64,000 nt of DNA from Moringa oleifera (GCA_021397835.1 JAJFZO010000609.1:12340001-12404000), one strand, 5' to 3'. Numbered from the stretch's first letter, positions 1 through 13,768 are shown. Numbers and translations: made by a program. The notes: generated by a model not told the origin, from the letters alone.

Positions 1-209
1 GAGTCCGAGGTCATTTATAGGCCACTCAAGTTTGTAATGCAGTTGTGGCGATGGGGCTGACGTCCAGACTACGCATTGCCGGGCTTTGGTGGTCATGAAG
101 TATGTAGCATCGAGCCTTAACTTGTTAAGCGTCGGAAGTCCCAACCAGTCTGTGGCAAACGATGTGGATGAGGTAGAAGTTTTACCAGTTGATGTGGATT
201 GTTTGACCT
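1..209 (-). CDS. Possible partial exon running off the left edge, product unknown
   Basis: The first ~210 bases are clearly less AT-rich than the next 1.6 kb. On the minus strand one frame stays open from about 209 to base 1 (about 69 codons). It contains SerThr-rich sequence, then stretches such as FATDWLGLPTLNKL and RQCVVWTSAPSPQL, and reaches the edge with PINDLGL. A plausible splice acceptor (ttcattagcag) ends at about 210, after which AT-rich intron-like sequence begins. I do not recognise the protein. It could be an internal or terminal exon of a gene to the left, or a degenerate fragment. The frame, acceptor and composition shift are seen; coding status is inferred. Confidence 0.3.
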
Positions 210-2212
210 CTGCTAATGAAGTTTTTTTAAAAGAATTTAATTAAAAATATTAGATATAAATTTTTAATATGTAATATTTTTTAAAATATAAAATATAAAA
301 TTAAATTTTAACTTTCAAAACACATTCAAGCAAAATATAATCTATTGATTTTGTTTGAATGAAAATATAGTTTAAAATAATTATAAAAATAATAATATTT
401 TTATTATTACAATATTTAAAAATTATTTAAATTAATTTAAAATTTTATTTTGATATTATTTTTTAAATTTGATAATTTTTATTAATAAAATATTTTTATA
501 AATTTTTTATAGTATAATTTTTTAAAAAAATATTTTTTGTGCTTTAAAATTTTTTAATTTTTTAAGATTCTAGCTTAAATGTTTTTTATATCTATAAAAA
601 TAATTAAATCAAAATTTATTTCGAAATATTTTTAATGTGAATATATTTAATTTTTAAAATTTTTAATAAAATTAATTTTGATTCAAATTAATATATCAAA
701 ATTTGTTTAGGTACGTTTTAAAAATAAGAGTTTGATTTAAAAAATAAAATTTTAAATTTTAAATTAGATGTAATTTTTTAGATAAAAATTTAATAAAATT
801 TTTATATTTATTTTAAATAGCAAATTGATGTTAAAAAGAGTGACATTGTAGACATACACTATATTAAGAACTATTTCAACATCTTTAAATTAAAATTAAT
901 AAAAAAAAATCTCATCCAACTTAATCAAAAATTCTTACCTCTAACAAATTGTTTGCAAAAGCAAAGGACAATGCATGCAATCAAATTGGGGAAACCCAGA
1001 ACCATTTTAAAAAACAAAAAATCCAAATTAGCCATTAAGGTTTTGGGAAAATAATGTAGTTGAAAAGTTTCAATTTTCAAACATTAAAACATATGAAAAA
1101 AAATCAAATGTTCATATTTATTAAAAATTAAAATTATTACTTTTTTATGTAAAATAAATTAATAAAAAAATAAGACAATATTGAATGAAAATACGAATGA
1201 AACGTGATTTTGACTCATAATTTAAAGAAACAAATTTAAAAAATTACTTTTATGTTGACATCATAATATTTGATCCATGTTAAATATTAAATGTATGTAA
1301 AATATTAATATTTGTTTTATTTTATTAATTAAATTTTTATATTTAAAAATAATAAATTAAATATTAATATATAAATTTGCATCGAATTGAATTTAACTCA
1401 AATGATTATAAAAAAAATTAAAAGTATTTTTATTACTTTAAAAATAATTCTAATGAATTATTTATTTTATTTCGAATTCATCCCTCAAATATGAATAAAT
1501 TTTAAATATAATACCTATTTTTGATGAATTTTTTAAATTTTTAGTAATATATATTTTAATATATATTTTCAATACTTTAAAATTTTTTAAACGTTTTATA
1601 ATAATAATTTGAATATTTATTTATTTTAATTGAAAATTTATATAATATATAAATTTTTGTAACATGTTTAGCTACAATATTGTTTTCAATTTTGACTTCC
1701 AGTGTTGATTTTTTTTTTTTTTTTTTAAGGTTTGCTGAGCAAAATTGTCCTTGTGAGATCAAATTCATTAGTCAAAGATTATACGTCGTTGACTTTTGCC
1801 ATTTGACTACAATTAAGAAGTGACTTTGAAGCAGTAACTGCATTTATAGGGAACCATAACTTACTGGTTGGATTCTTCTTGCTATATGAAACAGTAATTT
1901 CCATGTAAAGAGAATTAAATAATTTAAATACACACCATCTTTGGTAATAAGTTAACTCCGATTAGTGGTAGGAGGCTTTTCAAGAAACCCAGTGGAAAGC
2001 GTAGATTTGTGATCTTGCTACTCTGTTTGTCATATAAATCATGAACCCAGGAGAGAAAATCATTGTCAAGAATTATTTCATATGATTAGGGTATGACATT
2101 GATATCTGAAACTTGAGAGTCTTCCTTCTCTGTGATATACAGGTTCATACTTTCTTCAGGACAAACCGTGTTGCCATTGTTACTTTCTCCAGTCTTTCTG
2201 TTTCAGAGAGAA
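210..2212. other. AT-rich intergenic region and presumed promoter of the neprosin-like gene
   Basis: From about 230 to 1800 the DNA is almost entirely A/T with many short homopolymers, including a run of about 18 T at 1710-1727, and has no credible coding frame. Composition becomes more balanced from about 1800, which is probably the proximal promoter and leader of the gene starting at 2213. No tRNA or complete transposon was seen. Confidence 0.6.
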
Positions 2213-4052
2213 ATGGAGAAAAGGATTTGTATGCTTTTCTTTGTGCTGGTTTTATCAGTTTTGAGCAATGGGGTAGATGGGAAAGGTAAAGCTAGAGGAA
2301 ATCTTCCGGAAATTGACAGGAAGTTGAAGTTTCTGAATAAGCCTGCAGTTAAGACAGTTAAGGTACTTAAAGATGTTCTCTTGATCATCCTCTCCATTTA
2401 AATTCACCAGAAAATTTTTGAGATATTGACAAAATTAATGGTTGTCTTGTTGAATTTCTGTAATTCATGTAGACTGAATATGGAGATATCATTGATTGCG
2501 TCGACATCCACAAACAGCCTGCTTTCGATCATCCTGCCCTGAGGAATCACACAATTCAGGTGCATTTTCTGTCCTCTTTCTTCTTCGAGACGACTTCACT
2601 GAAGCTGGGAAGCAGAAATCGGGCTCCCTTATACTTTCGTGTAATATGCAGATGAAGCCCAGTTTTGATCTGTCAGTGAGTACATCAACTCTGAGAAACA
2701 GTTCGTCGAAGCCAGTGCTAACTCAAACGTGGCAAAGTAAGAGGAGCTGTCCAGATAGAACTGTTCCCATTCTCAGAGTGAGAGGAGAAGGCATCTTGAG
2801 AGCAACTTCTCTTGAGAATTTTGGGAGGAAACCTCCCATGATATTCCATAAAACAAACGAAACGAGCAATAAACAGAATCTTATTTCGCCCTTCAATAAT
2901 TCCAGGGAGGCCAAGCTTGCTTGGTTACCCGGTCGTTCGGTAAGCAGCTGGTGTTCCTCTTTCATGGCCTGATATTTTAAGTTTCTCCTTTTGCATACGT
3001 TAAGCTGACGAACTTTTCTTCATGTGAAAACCAGAAAGCAGTTCTTGTTACGGTAGGTTATAATTACATAGGTGCTAGGGGTGACATAAATGTCTGGAAT
3101 CCATTCGTTGAGTTACCAGATGATTACAGTGCTGCGCAGATCTGGTTATTGGCTGGCCCTGGTGACAACTTTGAAAGTGTTGAAGCAGGATGGATGGTAA
3201 GTTAATGTTCTCAAAGAACAGTATTGCAAAGTCCAAATTTTACCCAAAAAAAAGATAATATAATGCTGATAATATGTCCATTTTCCAGGTGAATCAGAAG
3301 TTATATGGCGATAAGCGTACTCGTTTTTTCATACACTGGACGGTAAGTGCATCTTCTACATAATCAAATCTGCAAAACCCGTGTGATCTAACAGTGAGCT
3401 ATTCCTGGTATGTTTTGTCTCAGAAAGATGCATACAGAAAAACAGGTTGCTTTAACCTCTTGTGCGCTGGTTTTGTGCAAACAAGCAAAGAGGTTGCCCT
3501 TGGTCTACCAATTGAACCCTGGTCCAGTGAAGGTGGAAAACAGTATCATATCTCCATTAGCATCTCCCAGGTAGTAAAATTTTTCCTTTCATTTCCTCAG
3601 GCATTCTCGTGTTTCCAGGTGATGTTAGCTCATCAGTGATGATACCTTTATGCCTATTCTCTTTATTCCAGGATCCACGTACGGGTAACTGGTGGCTAGT
3701 ATTTGGGAACCAAAGTGTTGGCTATTGGCCTGGAGATCTCTTCTCATACCTGCAACACAGTTCTACATTGGTTTTTTGGGGAGGAGAAGTTCATAGCACT
3801 AACATAAGAAAAACTCCACATACTAGGACTGCCATGGGGAGTGGATCATTTGCACAGAGCCTCTTTGGTTCTGCATGTTTTATTCAGGAGATCAAGATCA
3901 TCGATTACTCTTCAGTTCTGAAGTACCCTGAGTGGGTAGGCATTTCGACTGATGAGGCGACCTGCTATGGTGCAGAAAATTACAGACGAGGAATAATAGG
4001 CGAACCTACATTTTTCTTTGGAGGACCCGGAAGAAATTCTCAGTGCCCCTAA
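2213..4052 (+). CDS. Neprosin (DUF239/DUF4409) family secreted glutamic peptidase-like protein
   Basis: Seven exons: 2213-2362, 2473-2559, 2652-2939, 3035-3196, 3289-3342, 3424-3570, 3672-4052; all junctions are phase 0 GT-AG, giving 422 aa. The N-terminus [20 protein letters not shown] is a signal peptide, so the protein is probably secreted. Residues about 30-170 match the neprosin activation peptide ([13 protein letters not shown]). Residues about 175-422 match the neprosin peptidase domain. In Nepenthes neprosin the catalytic dyad is two glutamates (188 and 297). Here E225 in SVEAGW and E335 in FWGGEVHS are both present and 110 residues apart, nearly the same spacing, so activity is plausible. 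The start is the first in-frame ATG. The physiological substrate in ordinary plants is unknown. It lies tail to tail with ELF3. Confidence 0.93.
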
Positions 4053-4410
4053 ACAAACCAATTGTTTATGATATCAGTGTTACAGATGCTCTGCTGTTTA
4101 CACCATATGAAGCTCATTGATAAAACTGAATGTATTGAAAATCAAAATTTCTAGAAGCAAACCATTCTCCTTCCAAAAGTGCTGAATTCAACAGTAGAAT
4201 AACAGTACAGAATATATCACATCACATTAACTTCCTAACTTTAAGAACTATATCTACATATGAATAATCAGATTTAGAAAGGAAATGGGATGGAGAAAAT
4301 TGACAAGATTTTCCCAGAAGTACAGAGGCAACGACCAAGAAACACACCATGTTAGATGAGTCCGAGATCATTTACACGCACAGTTTGTATGATGAAAAAA
4401 AAAAAAAAAA
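4053..4410. other. Short spacer between convergent genes (both 3' UTRs)
   Basis: Only 358 bp separate the neprosin-like stop (4052) from the ELF3 stop (4411 on the minus strand), so the two 3' UTRs must meet or overlap here. An A-run of about 16 at 4395-4410 abuts the ELF3 stop. A stretch at 4358-4395 resembles the first ~40 bases of the window. Confidence 0.7.
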
Positions 4411-7400
4411 CTAAATGGAGTCATACTGTTTTCTCTCCTCCTGTATCGACTGGAAAATTCGAGCGGCTGATTCAGTAGCTGATCTGGGATTGTGAGGCAC
4501 AACCTTGATCACTCTTGTAGGCTGGTCCATATCAAGAGGCTGCGGGCCTTCATCTGGGACAAGAGGAGCCATAGGAAAAAGTGGAAGTGCATCTTTTCCT
4601 TCAGCAACATTACCCATCACATCTCCTGGCATTCTTTCGGCAGGACTACTCGCCCTACTTCCTTGTACCTCAGTGTCTTTACATGGCTGACACTTCATTA
4701 CTTGCGGAACAGTTCCACTCTTCTGGATTGGCAAATTACACGAACTTTGCTGTTGCATGCTAAAGTTAGCTCCCCCTCCAGATAAATTACCTGTATGACC
4801 ATGTGAACCAGGTCCTGGAAACTGGTTCATTTGTTCCACAGCCGAACCTGAAATTGTTGGGTTCATGACTGGCATCCCATAAGGAGGGAAGTAACAGTGA
4901 CCAACAGGAGGAGCACCTGGTAGAACTGCAACACCTTGACTATGAGGAGCTGGAACCCCATAAGCTGGAGACATGAAGTTACCTGTCATGCCTGTTGGCC
5001 CAAAAGGTCCACATCCTCTACAAACTGAACCCATGAATCCAGGCGCAGGATATGGCTTGTAAATGAGTCCTTCTGAAGGGGACATTACAGGCACCAACCA
5101 TTGATGTCCAGGTGACTGATGATAACACCAAGGACCCATTTTGGTATCAGGTGCCACAGATGGGACTGGTCGGTTTACTGGATACTGCTGACTGCCATTT
5201 TTCCCTGAAGGAAGAGATGCCTTCCCAACCGCATTTTCAGCAGAACATTCCAGCTTCTGGCTTGCTTTCTCAGAATCATCTTTGTACTTAACAGCATGCG
5301 GCAGTGGCTTTACAACATACTCCAATGGAAGCTTCTTTGTAGGAGAGCTCTTCAAAGAAGGTTTCCCCAGATAAGCACTATCCTCCAGCAAAAGATGCGG
5401 TGATCCTGCAATCAGTTGCTGGACCTGTCGTAAAAACAAAACACTAAGCCATTCGTTTTTCTGTAAATCAAATTGAAAAAAATCTGCACCTAATCATGGG
5501 ACAGGCAGAAGCTACTTAACAAGGTCAGAGGCTGCTTACCTTAATCAGTCTGTGCAACTCAAATACTTGCACTGCAAACACTCTCTGTTGACTGTATGAA
5601 GTAACAGGAGTTGGATCAAGAACAAGATTGCAAAGGATGCATAAGATCATGAATCGTTAATAAGGAACAGCAGAAGGAACATGAGAAAGCAAGCGCATGT
5701 CTTCATTACATGGAACTAGACAGCAACAGCAAAAGATAGTACATAAATCAAAGACTATCTGTAAAAGATGTGACATTAGGGACTTGGAATGTGATTAAAA
5801 ATGGGCTAGACTTAAATTCACAATGCCCCCACATATTCTCGCCCATTATAAGAAGCTGTTTAGCCTTCTTTTCCTTTTATTGCATCCAGATAAGACAATT
5901 TACATAGAATTCTATAGTATTTCTTCACAATATCTGCACCATAGCATAAACCTCTCCTAGCTCTATCATGTGGTAATTCATATGTACATAAGACAAAGTA
6001 AGATGACACATAAAAAGATCGTACCGAACATGACAAGAAAATATCAAAAACATTGTAAAGAACCCAAAGCTTCAAGGGAATCATACACACAGTCAGTAAA
6101 CAAAAACTTTCAATTGTTTGAAATGGGATTTGCAGATGTTTTTCATCTATCTCCAGCAAACGTAACAATGGAAAGTCAAAAAGAAGAAGCAGTTTCTAGC
6201 ACAAAATCAATATTGTGATTCAAAACTCACAGAAACATTGTTAAGAGACGTAAAAGTAAATTCAGAGTACACCAGACAGTACACATGGTGTAATGAATTT
6301 TAAAACGAAAGACTAGCAATTTACAACATGGACGAGCTCACAACTCCATCAGTTCCTTTATAGATATATTATGAAATCCTTCAATGACTTATTTTTAAAA
6401 AATGTACAACATATATAAGCTGTGTGCATTGTAGAAAAATCGATAAGTGGTGGATAAGAGTTCTAAATATCTCGACCCCACGAAACCCTCCAACATAACG
6501 TCAAGGCACCAATTGTTATAGGGAATTCTTCATCATGTTCACTGAAAATGTCACAAGATCAATTATTCTCCAGTTTCTCTCTTTTGAGAGCCACCACCGC
6601 TTGTTCTCCTTCCTGCACAAGCCCTCAATTGGCAAGGGAAAGCCCAGGAACACAAAGCACAACAAAGCGATACCAAACCGAGACAGGAACGTATCCGAAA
6701 AGCAGATGCAAGAACACAACGAAGAATGAGATGATCCACTGTCTCGGAGGTCGCCTTGCACAAAGTACCTCAGTTAGGATTGTCCCCCCCTGCTGTAAGC
6801 TGATCCACTGCGTCAATATGTTATCGAGGGCCTTTCAACAACATAACTCCAGTTTGGGAAATATCCCGGACTCCTTGCTATAAAATCATATCGTCCTTAA
6901 AGCCAAATTTACAACTCTTCAATCCAGAATGAATTTTCATTCTACCCCTTCTGTTAGTATTCTATAAATATCCAATTCAGCCTTGTGAGAATAGGATGAA
7001 AAATAAGCGAGGAGATATCCAATTCCTAACTATCACTTCTTTTCTGCAAGAAAGATTCACATTTCCACATTTACATTACATAACACACAAGACATTCATG
7101 AGTTCCTAATATATCTTAGGATCATTATCCAGAATTAACTAGCTAACCCAGTCTAGTAATGAGGTTGACTGGCGGTAGTGGCCCTAGAGAACAAGTAGAA
7201 CCAACCACAATAAAACTTTCAGAATCTCTAAGTCCTCCATTCCTATTGGCTAACAATCAACAATCCATAGAAACCAAAATAACACAGTAGCAGAAAGAAA
7301 GATAATGAAAACAAAGATAAGTGGAAGAGAACCTTCATCAAAATTTAATCGCTGTTTTTGTAAATGAGGATTCGGTATATTTATAAGAATCCTAACATCT

Positions 7401-10400
7401 AAGAGTACTCGTTAAGGGTGGGTTGCACCCCCTTGGTGCTATGAAAATAATAGATATATACTTATAATTCCTGCTATAAACTAAAATAAAATAAAATGAT
7501 TCGCCTTTGAATCAATAGTGGACAAGAATATTAAAACATCATCATTTTTAGTTTACAACTTCTTTCACATGTTTACAACTTCTTTCACATGGTTGCATCT
7601 GTTTATAAGCATAAGATCTACACAAATACTCAACAGCAGCCATATTTTTTCATATTCACCAAATTCATTGTTCACATCTCCTTCACTTAAAACACCAACA
7701 TAAGCTTTAAACATGGACGTCCATTGGTTTACATATCTTCTCATTTTCAAACACAAAAGTTACCTACCACTGCAGCCCTTGAATAAGCCCCATGATTCAT
7801 AAAAGATATCATGTGCATCCTCAAATTTTAAAAGCCACCAAAAAGACAAAGATTTGTAAAAGCCATTAATAATACACACTTACTTGATAATTGCTCTTCT
7901 TGCTTTCCAGAAATGCCTCTGACCAATTATTCCCACAACATCATCAGGAGAGACATCCAAGTCTGACATAGAATCGACCATGGACGTTTCTGATACATCA
8001 TCACTCTTATCTCCATCCCCAAGCTGAGACCCATATGTCTTGTTTCTGCAGTATTCACCATCATTATCAAGTTCATCTGGGCTGCTACGATCCTCTCTTG
8101 AACAACAGTTACTTTTCAGCTGCCGAAAAGTTCCCTTGTCAATGTCCCTCAATGACTCAAGTGCAGGATCATCTCGTTGCAACCTGACTCTAGACTCCTG
8201 CTCCAAACAAGCATCATTGTTATTTAATCTGCTCCCAGCTCCACGGTCTCTATTTGGAGATGCATTAACTTCCTTCACAGCTCCATGAATCTTTTCCCTG
8301 GTTGCTACATTTGTTACAGACTTTACTGAATTCGTCTCACTTGAGACACACATTTTTAGGTTCTCTCCATTCTCTTGTCTAGAATCAAGACCTGAAGAGC
8401 TGTTCTGTTTTGGGTCCCTATCACTAATATGTTGGAGTTTCGTTGAACTGCTAGTATTGATTGGGCTTGTGGGAGTGAGCTTTTCCGCATCAATGCCATT
8501 CTCTGTTCTACTATGACATGGACCCCTCCCAAACTGAACATATACAGGAACCCTAAAATCATCTTCATCTCCTCCTTTTCGGATATGCTCATGCTGTGCC
8601 AAAGAACCACTCACACTTGCTGCATCAGGCTGGCAGGCACGGAACTTTTCAGCCAATTGAGTAGGTACCGAGGCAGGCACATGAAGGGGAAAGAATAAGT
8701 TCCGCTCAGTGCCAACCCCCTGCACACACATATATCACCGTGACCCTTGTAAATACAAAATCATCAGACTAACAAAACCATGATCAAACAGCAGGATATC
8801 CCCTATACACACCACAAAGATTTGGAGTGCACACATGCACATACCTAAAGAACCCAATAATACAGCAGGAGCCATCAATAAACAAACATGGCATACCTCA
8901 TACATATTGGTAGTTCCTTGTCCCCATTTCAGAAAGCCAAAATTAACTAGAAAACAGCTAGGAAACAAACTGAGCCACTCATGAGCTGCTGACACCTGCT
9001 CAACTCAGCTTGCTCATTTACTCATGAGCCAACTTAATAACAGACTCCATGAACTGGGAAAATCGAAAAATTCACTAGTGCGGATCACAAGCTCATAAAC
9101 CCAGCTCGATTATTAGAATGGGCTACTGAATTTTTATTGTCAAGTAAACATTGCCAAATTAACAATATTCTTACAACACCAAACCAATATTCTATGAGAG
9201 AAATAGGGGTCCTCACAGGCCAGTATGTGAAGCACGTAAGAACAAAAGGACAAACCATTAGATGAAAGTTACTTCCTTTCCTCTCTTGAAAACAATGTGA
9301 GGACAACAGAGAAAACAAACATTCATATTCTTAAAGACAGCCACCGTATTCTGACCAATACAATAAAAATTAGCCACCTGAACTGATTAAAACTACAGGG
9401 TTCTCTTTTTTCCTTACAAGAACTAATGGGATATATATCAGTATTTTAAAGTAAAATAACTAAATAAATATTATTTATCTCCATGGGTATGAAATAATAA
9501 ATTATAATCTATAGCTTTGTTGGATGGCGAAAGAAAGCCCATACTCAATGGCCTGGCAACTAATGATTTCAAGCCACACATGGAGTGACATCTTTGGGGG
9601 TTCCTTTAGAAACAACATTTTAAAAATGATGTTTGCCTCTTCTACAAATGACATTGAAACCCATGAGAAAGGAGGTAAGCTATCTAAAACAAATCGACAC
9701 CAGATGGAGTTGTATCCACATTCAAGTCTTTGAGATGTAGAGTTCAGATAGAAAAAATATGTTTCGATAAATGAAATTATAAGGGCTATGTTATAGAATG
9801 TATTAAAAATTTAAACATTACAAAAAAAAAAACTGGTTCAATTCAGGTATCATAGTTAACACACGATATTAGCAAAATTTAAGAACTGTCTGTGGTCAGT
9901 TAAGGCTTCATGGTCCAAACCATAGATCAAAGTTTTGTGGAGTTCAATTATTTCCAAGCCAAACCAAAGATGAAATTTTATTAAATTTTCTCAAGCTCAA
10001 GCAAAGCTCACATTGAGTGGCACTCATTGAGCCTAAGCCTGAATAACCAAAAGTTTGCATATATTCACCTAGTTTCCAACCCCCTAAAACAGTAAAACAA
10101 TACATAATTCCTGAAAAGAAAATATGAGAAACTTCTCCTCAAGAAAATAGTTGAAAATTACAGAAAGCAATTCATCAAAATAGATAGGTAACCCAGTGCA
10201 CGCGAACATACTCTTATCCTGACTAAAACATCTTGATACTGTTTCATGCATTATTTTCATCCTAGTATTGCAGCCCCATATCCAATTGATAATTTAGCTG
10301 GGGTTGCAGAGCTTCCCTCCCAAGAGCAACCAAAGGATCAAGGCCCACTGGCTGGGCAAAGCAGCCAGGCTACAGTTCTAATTACCATTCATGTAGAAAA

Positions 10401-11071
10401 TAAAGTTAGACACATATCCAAAGAAACCCCAAGTAAAAGCCTGGGGAAATAAACATATTTATATAATATCATGTAGTAAACTGCTTGATTACCCCCCCCC
10501 CCCCCTTCTTTTCTTTTTCCCCCAAAAAATAATCATAAAAGGGGGAAGGAAAAAAGAGAGAAGGTGAACCTGAGTTCCTAAAAAGACACCAAAACACCTG
10601 ATTCCACCTACTAAAGTTTCAGAACAAAGCACAGCAGGAAAAAAAAAATTGTCAACAATAGGAGCCACTACACTAATTACAAAATCAAATTTACAGAATC
10701 TCGATATAACCATAAGTTCACAAATAATTGTCTTCTGCCTACAGAAACACCACCCAACTCCAAGAAGCCATTTAAGCATATACAAATAATCAACAACTAA
10801 AAACATAGATGACAATAACAAATGCAGATTGACATATAAGGAAAAAAAAAAATACCTGGCTGCATGATCCTGGAGGAACCAAACTGCTAGTGTTACTAGA
10901 GTTAAGAGGCAACACGCCAGAACTGAACCTCTGAGAAGGAATACTCAGCTGCTCATACAGAGCCATCTTGTTCCTTGGAGGCGCTCTAGGGCCACCTTTA
11001 TCTGCATCATTCACATGGAGCCTAGGGAACATAGGTCCAATGATCTTCTCGTCATCTTTCCCGCTTTTCAT
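4411..11071 (-). CDS. ELF3: EARLY FLOWERING 3, circadian evening complex scaffold
   Basis: Four exons on the minus strand: 11071-10856, 8719-7884, 5591-5540 and 5424-4411, giving 705 aa (Arabidopsis ELF3 is about 695). The start is the ATG opening [18 protein letters not shown], followed by the conserved [18 protein letters not shown] block. Residues about 320-385 hold the second conserved block ([20 protein letters not shown], then [18 protein letters not shown], then [14 protein letters not shown]), split by two introns as in known ELF3 genes. The C-terminus ends in [18 protein letters not shown]3 bridges ELF4 and LUX in the nuclear evening complex and represses growth and flowering genes. 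The glutamine tract that varies in Arabidopsis is only three residues here (about 592-594). Introns 1 and 2 are long (about 2.1 and 2.3 kb), and intron 1 holds a poly-C run at 10492-10505. No other gene is visible inside the introns. Confidence 0.97.
7551..7590. repeat. Exact tandem duplication of a 20-bp unit in ELF3 intron 2
   Basis: The unit gtttacaacttctttcacat occurs twice, head to tail and without mismatch, at 7551-7570 and 7571-7590. Exact identity suggests a recent slippage duplication. Confidence 0.9.
10492..10505. repeat. Poly-C tract (14 C) in ELF3 intron 1
   Basis: Fourteen consecutive C on the plus strand, followed by a CT-rich stretch. It lies in the first ELF3 intron, far from the splice sites. 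Confidence 0.95.
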
Positions 11072-13768
11072 GGTATTTTGCTTCTTGCACAAAAATTCAA
11101 CACAAACCACGAATAACAGAATTTTATTTCACAGAGAATTCGCCATAAGATCCCATGAATAAGAGCTAAGAACCACAACCCAAAAGTGCGACCAAATATT
11201 TGTCATATACTCGCACCTAAATGAGTTTTCTTGGCCTCGAAACGGAGCTGTTCCAAAGAACCAAAAACCGAAGCAATCCTCCAAGCCAGAACACAAGTAA
11301 AAACACAGAAATCAGCAAAACAAGGAACCAGACCGATTCCTTTCTCGAAGATAAATAGATATCTCAATGACCTCTAAACAACCCAAGCCCACAAAGACCA
11401 AGAAGAACCGGCAAAAAGCGAAACCAAACAGACCCAGATGAAAAAATCGGCTACTTATGTCAGAAATTGGATGATTACAAGGTCACCAGCTAGGAGAGGC
11501 AGTTTATGACTGGATTTGATGAAGGGAAAAGGCAGACGAAATGAAAATGGCATAAGAATAAGATAAGGGAAATGCAGGTATAGGTGGACAAGATAGAAAA
11601 AAGAACAGATTCGAACGAGAAAATAGAATAAAACGAAGAAGAATAACAAAGATATAGAAAGATGTGAGAAACCTTATTTAGGGATTCCCGTGCAGTCGAA
11701 GAAGAAAGATGAAGAAGATCGTTTTGTGGGAGATCAAAGAAGTAGAAAGGGAAAAAGTGCTAGGTTAGTGGGCCCTTTTTGGATACAACTAGAACCTCGT
11801 TGTGGATTAACTTGCCATTTGTTTAGGCAAATCCTTCATTTTTTAAGCAAACCTTTCGTTTTCCTTGTTTTTTAATCCAGTTAAGAGTGTTCGGTAATTA
11901 CTGTGCCGCCTATCCAAAATATAATCCCTTCCGCTGGGTACCTCCTTTAAACATTTTACTTGGAAAAGCTAAAAAATAAACTTAGCTTTAATAATTTTTA
12001 TAATAAAAATAAAGCAAAATTTTAATATTTATTTTTTTCATTTTAATTTTTATATTTAAAAAATAATAAAATTAAAATTAATCTATCAGATTTAAATTAA
12101 ATTTTATTAAAAAATTTAATAATTAAATATTTCAACTAAAAATTTTATATAATAAATCTTGATTTAAAATTTTCATAAATATAAAAAAATTCAACCCATG
12201 GTCACAAAAAATTCTAAATTTATGGATTATCAAAATTATATCTTTAAAAATTTTATATTATTAAAATTTTTTTAAAAAAAAATTAAAGTAAAATTTGTTC
12301 AAATTTAATATATGCATTTGAAATAAAATGAGTAATTGGTTTGAGTTGTTTAGAGACATTTTAATCATGAATATAGTCTTAATTTTTCTACTTGGAATTA
12401 AATTAATAATTCAAAAATTAATTTATTACTTTGCAAAATATAAGATTTTGATTAATAATATAAAATAAATGTTAGATTTTTATATAATTTTATAAATAAA
12501 CACTAAATTTATCCAATAATTTTATTTTAATGTACAAATTAAAAAATATTATATACAATATTAAATTTTTATCTATGGATGAGAAAATTCAATAATATAT
12601 ATAAAAAATTAGTTTTTTCAAAATTGTATACATTTAAAATTTAACATAATTCTTATCTCGATTTTTCTAAATAGATATTAGTATGAGATAAATAAATGAA
12701 TAATATTCTTTTATTTTTTATTTGTTCATATTAATATGAGAATATTAATATTATTTTATTTTATTTTAAATACAAATATAAATTAGATTAGAATAAGATT
12801 ATGATTTAATATTTATAATCTAATATATTTAGGAAGTTCACAGACACAAAATGTTAGATTTAATTCTCAATTTATTATTCATTGCCAATAATAACATGAA
12901 ATTTATCAACGAGTAAATAGAAAGAGGAAAATATATAATAATTTTCAAAATTAATATTCATCTTAACTAGTTAATTGGTGGGTAAGAACCCAATTAAGCT
13001 GTATATCACTGTAAAAATTTTGAAAAAAAAAAAGACATTTTAGTAAAATACATCAAATCATTGTTAAATTGTTTTTAAAAAATGATGCCTCAGTTCACTC
13101 ACGTATATAATGTTAACCCTTCAAAAATTTCATTGACTCTTGTATTATCATCACCATCGACATAGTTCAAAATCATGTCTTAAATTAAATTAATATTTTT
13201 AAATAAAAATATTATTTATTTAAAATTAAAATCTTGAATATTTGAATTTATTAAATAAAATATTATTTTTCTTGCTTTATAACCAAAACAGACCTCAAAC
13301 TAAACTTATTATATAGTAACTTCTTGTATATTGAAAAAGCAATGCTTTAATTTAATAAGACTCACTCTACTTTTAACATCGATGTAAAATTTACCGCATT
13401 ATTGAGTTCAATTTTTACTGCAAAATCAAATTTTATGTTTGAATTTTTTGATGACGTCAAGTTCACTTTAATCATTAAAGTAATTTTTAAATTTTTATTT
13501 TTATTTTGATTTTTCTATCAACCAATAAATTACACTTTGTAATTGTTTAGAGTGCATAAATTTTAGTTTTATTTTCCAATAATTAATTTTTTAAATTCAT
13601 AACCTCGACTTAATAGCTGGAAGATCACATTCCAAAGAATTAATTAAGAAAACAAAAACCCTTGGAAAATTCACAAATAAAATCCTGTTGGGTCTGGTGC
13701 CTGAAGGGTGAATCTGTCTTTCTTTAAAGGGCGGTCCCACAGGCGCATAAGCTCCAGTAGCAAGAGGA

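Noticed and set aside
2496..2972. 158-codon frame continuing through intron 2 of the neprosin-like gene
   Set aside because: Part is real exon 3 coding sequence, but reading through the introns disrupts the neprosin alignment, while splicing at phase 0 restores it.
9524..9733. 69-codon ATG frame inside ELF3 intron 1
   Set aside because: No recognisable motif, AT-rich flanks and wholly intronic; likely chance.
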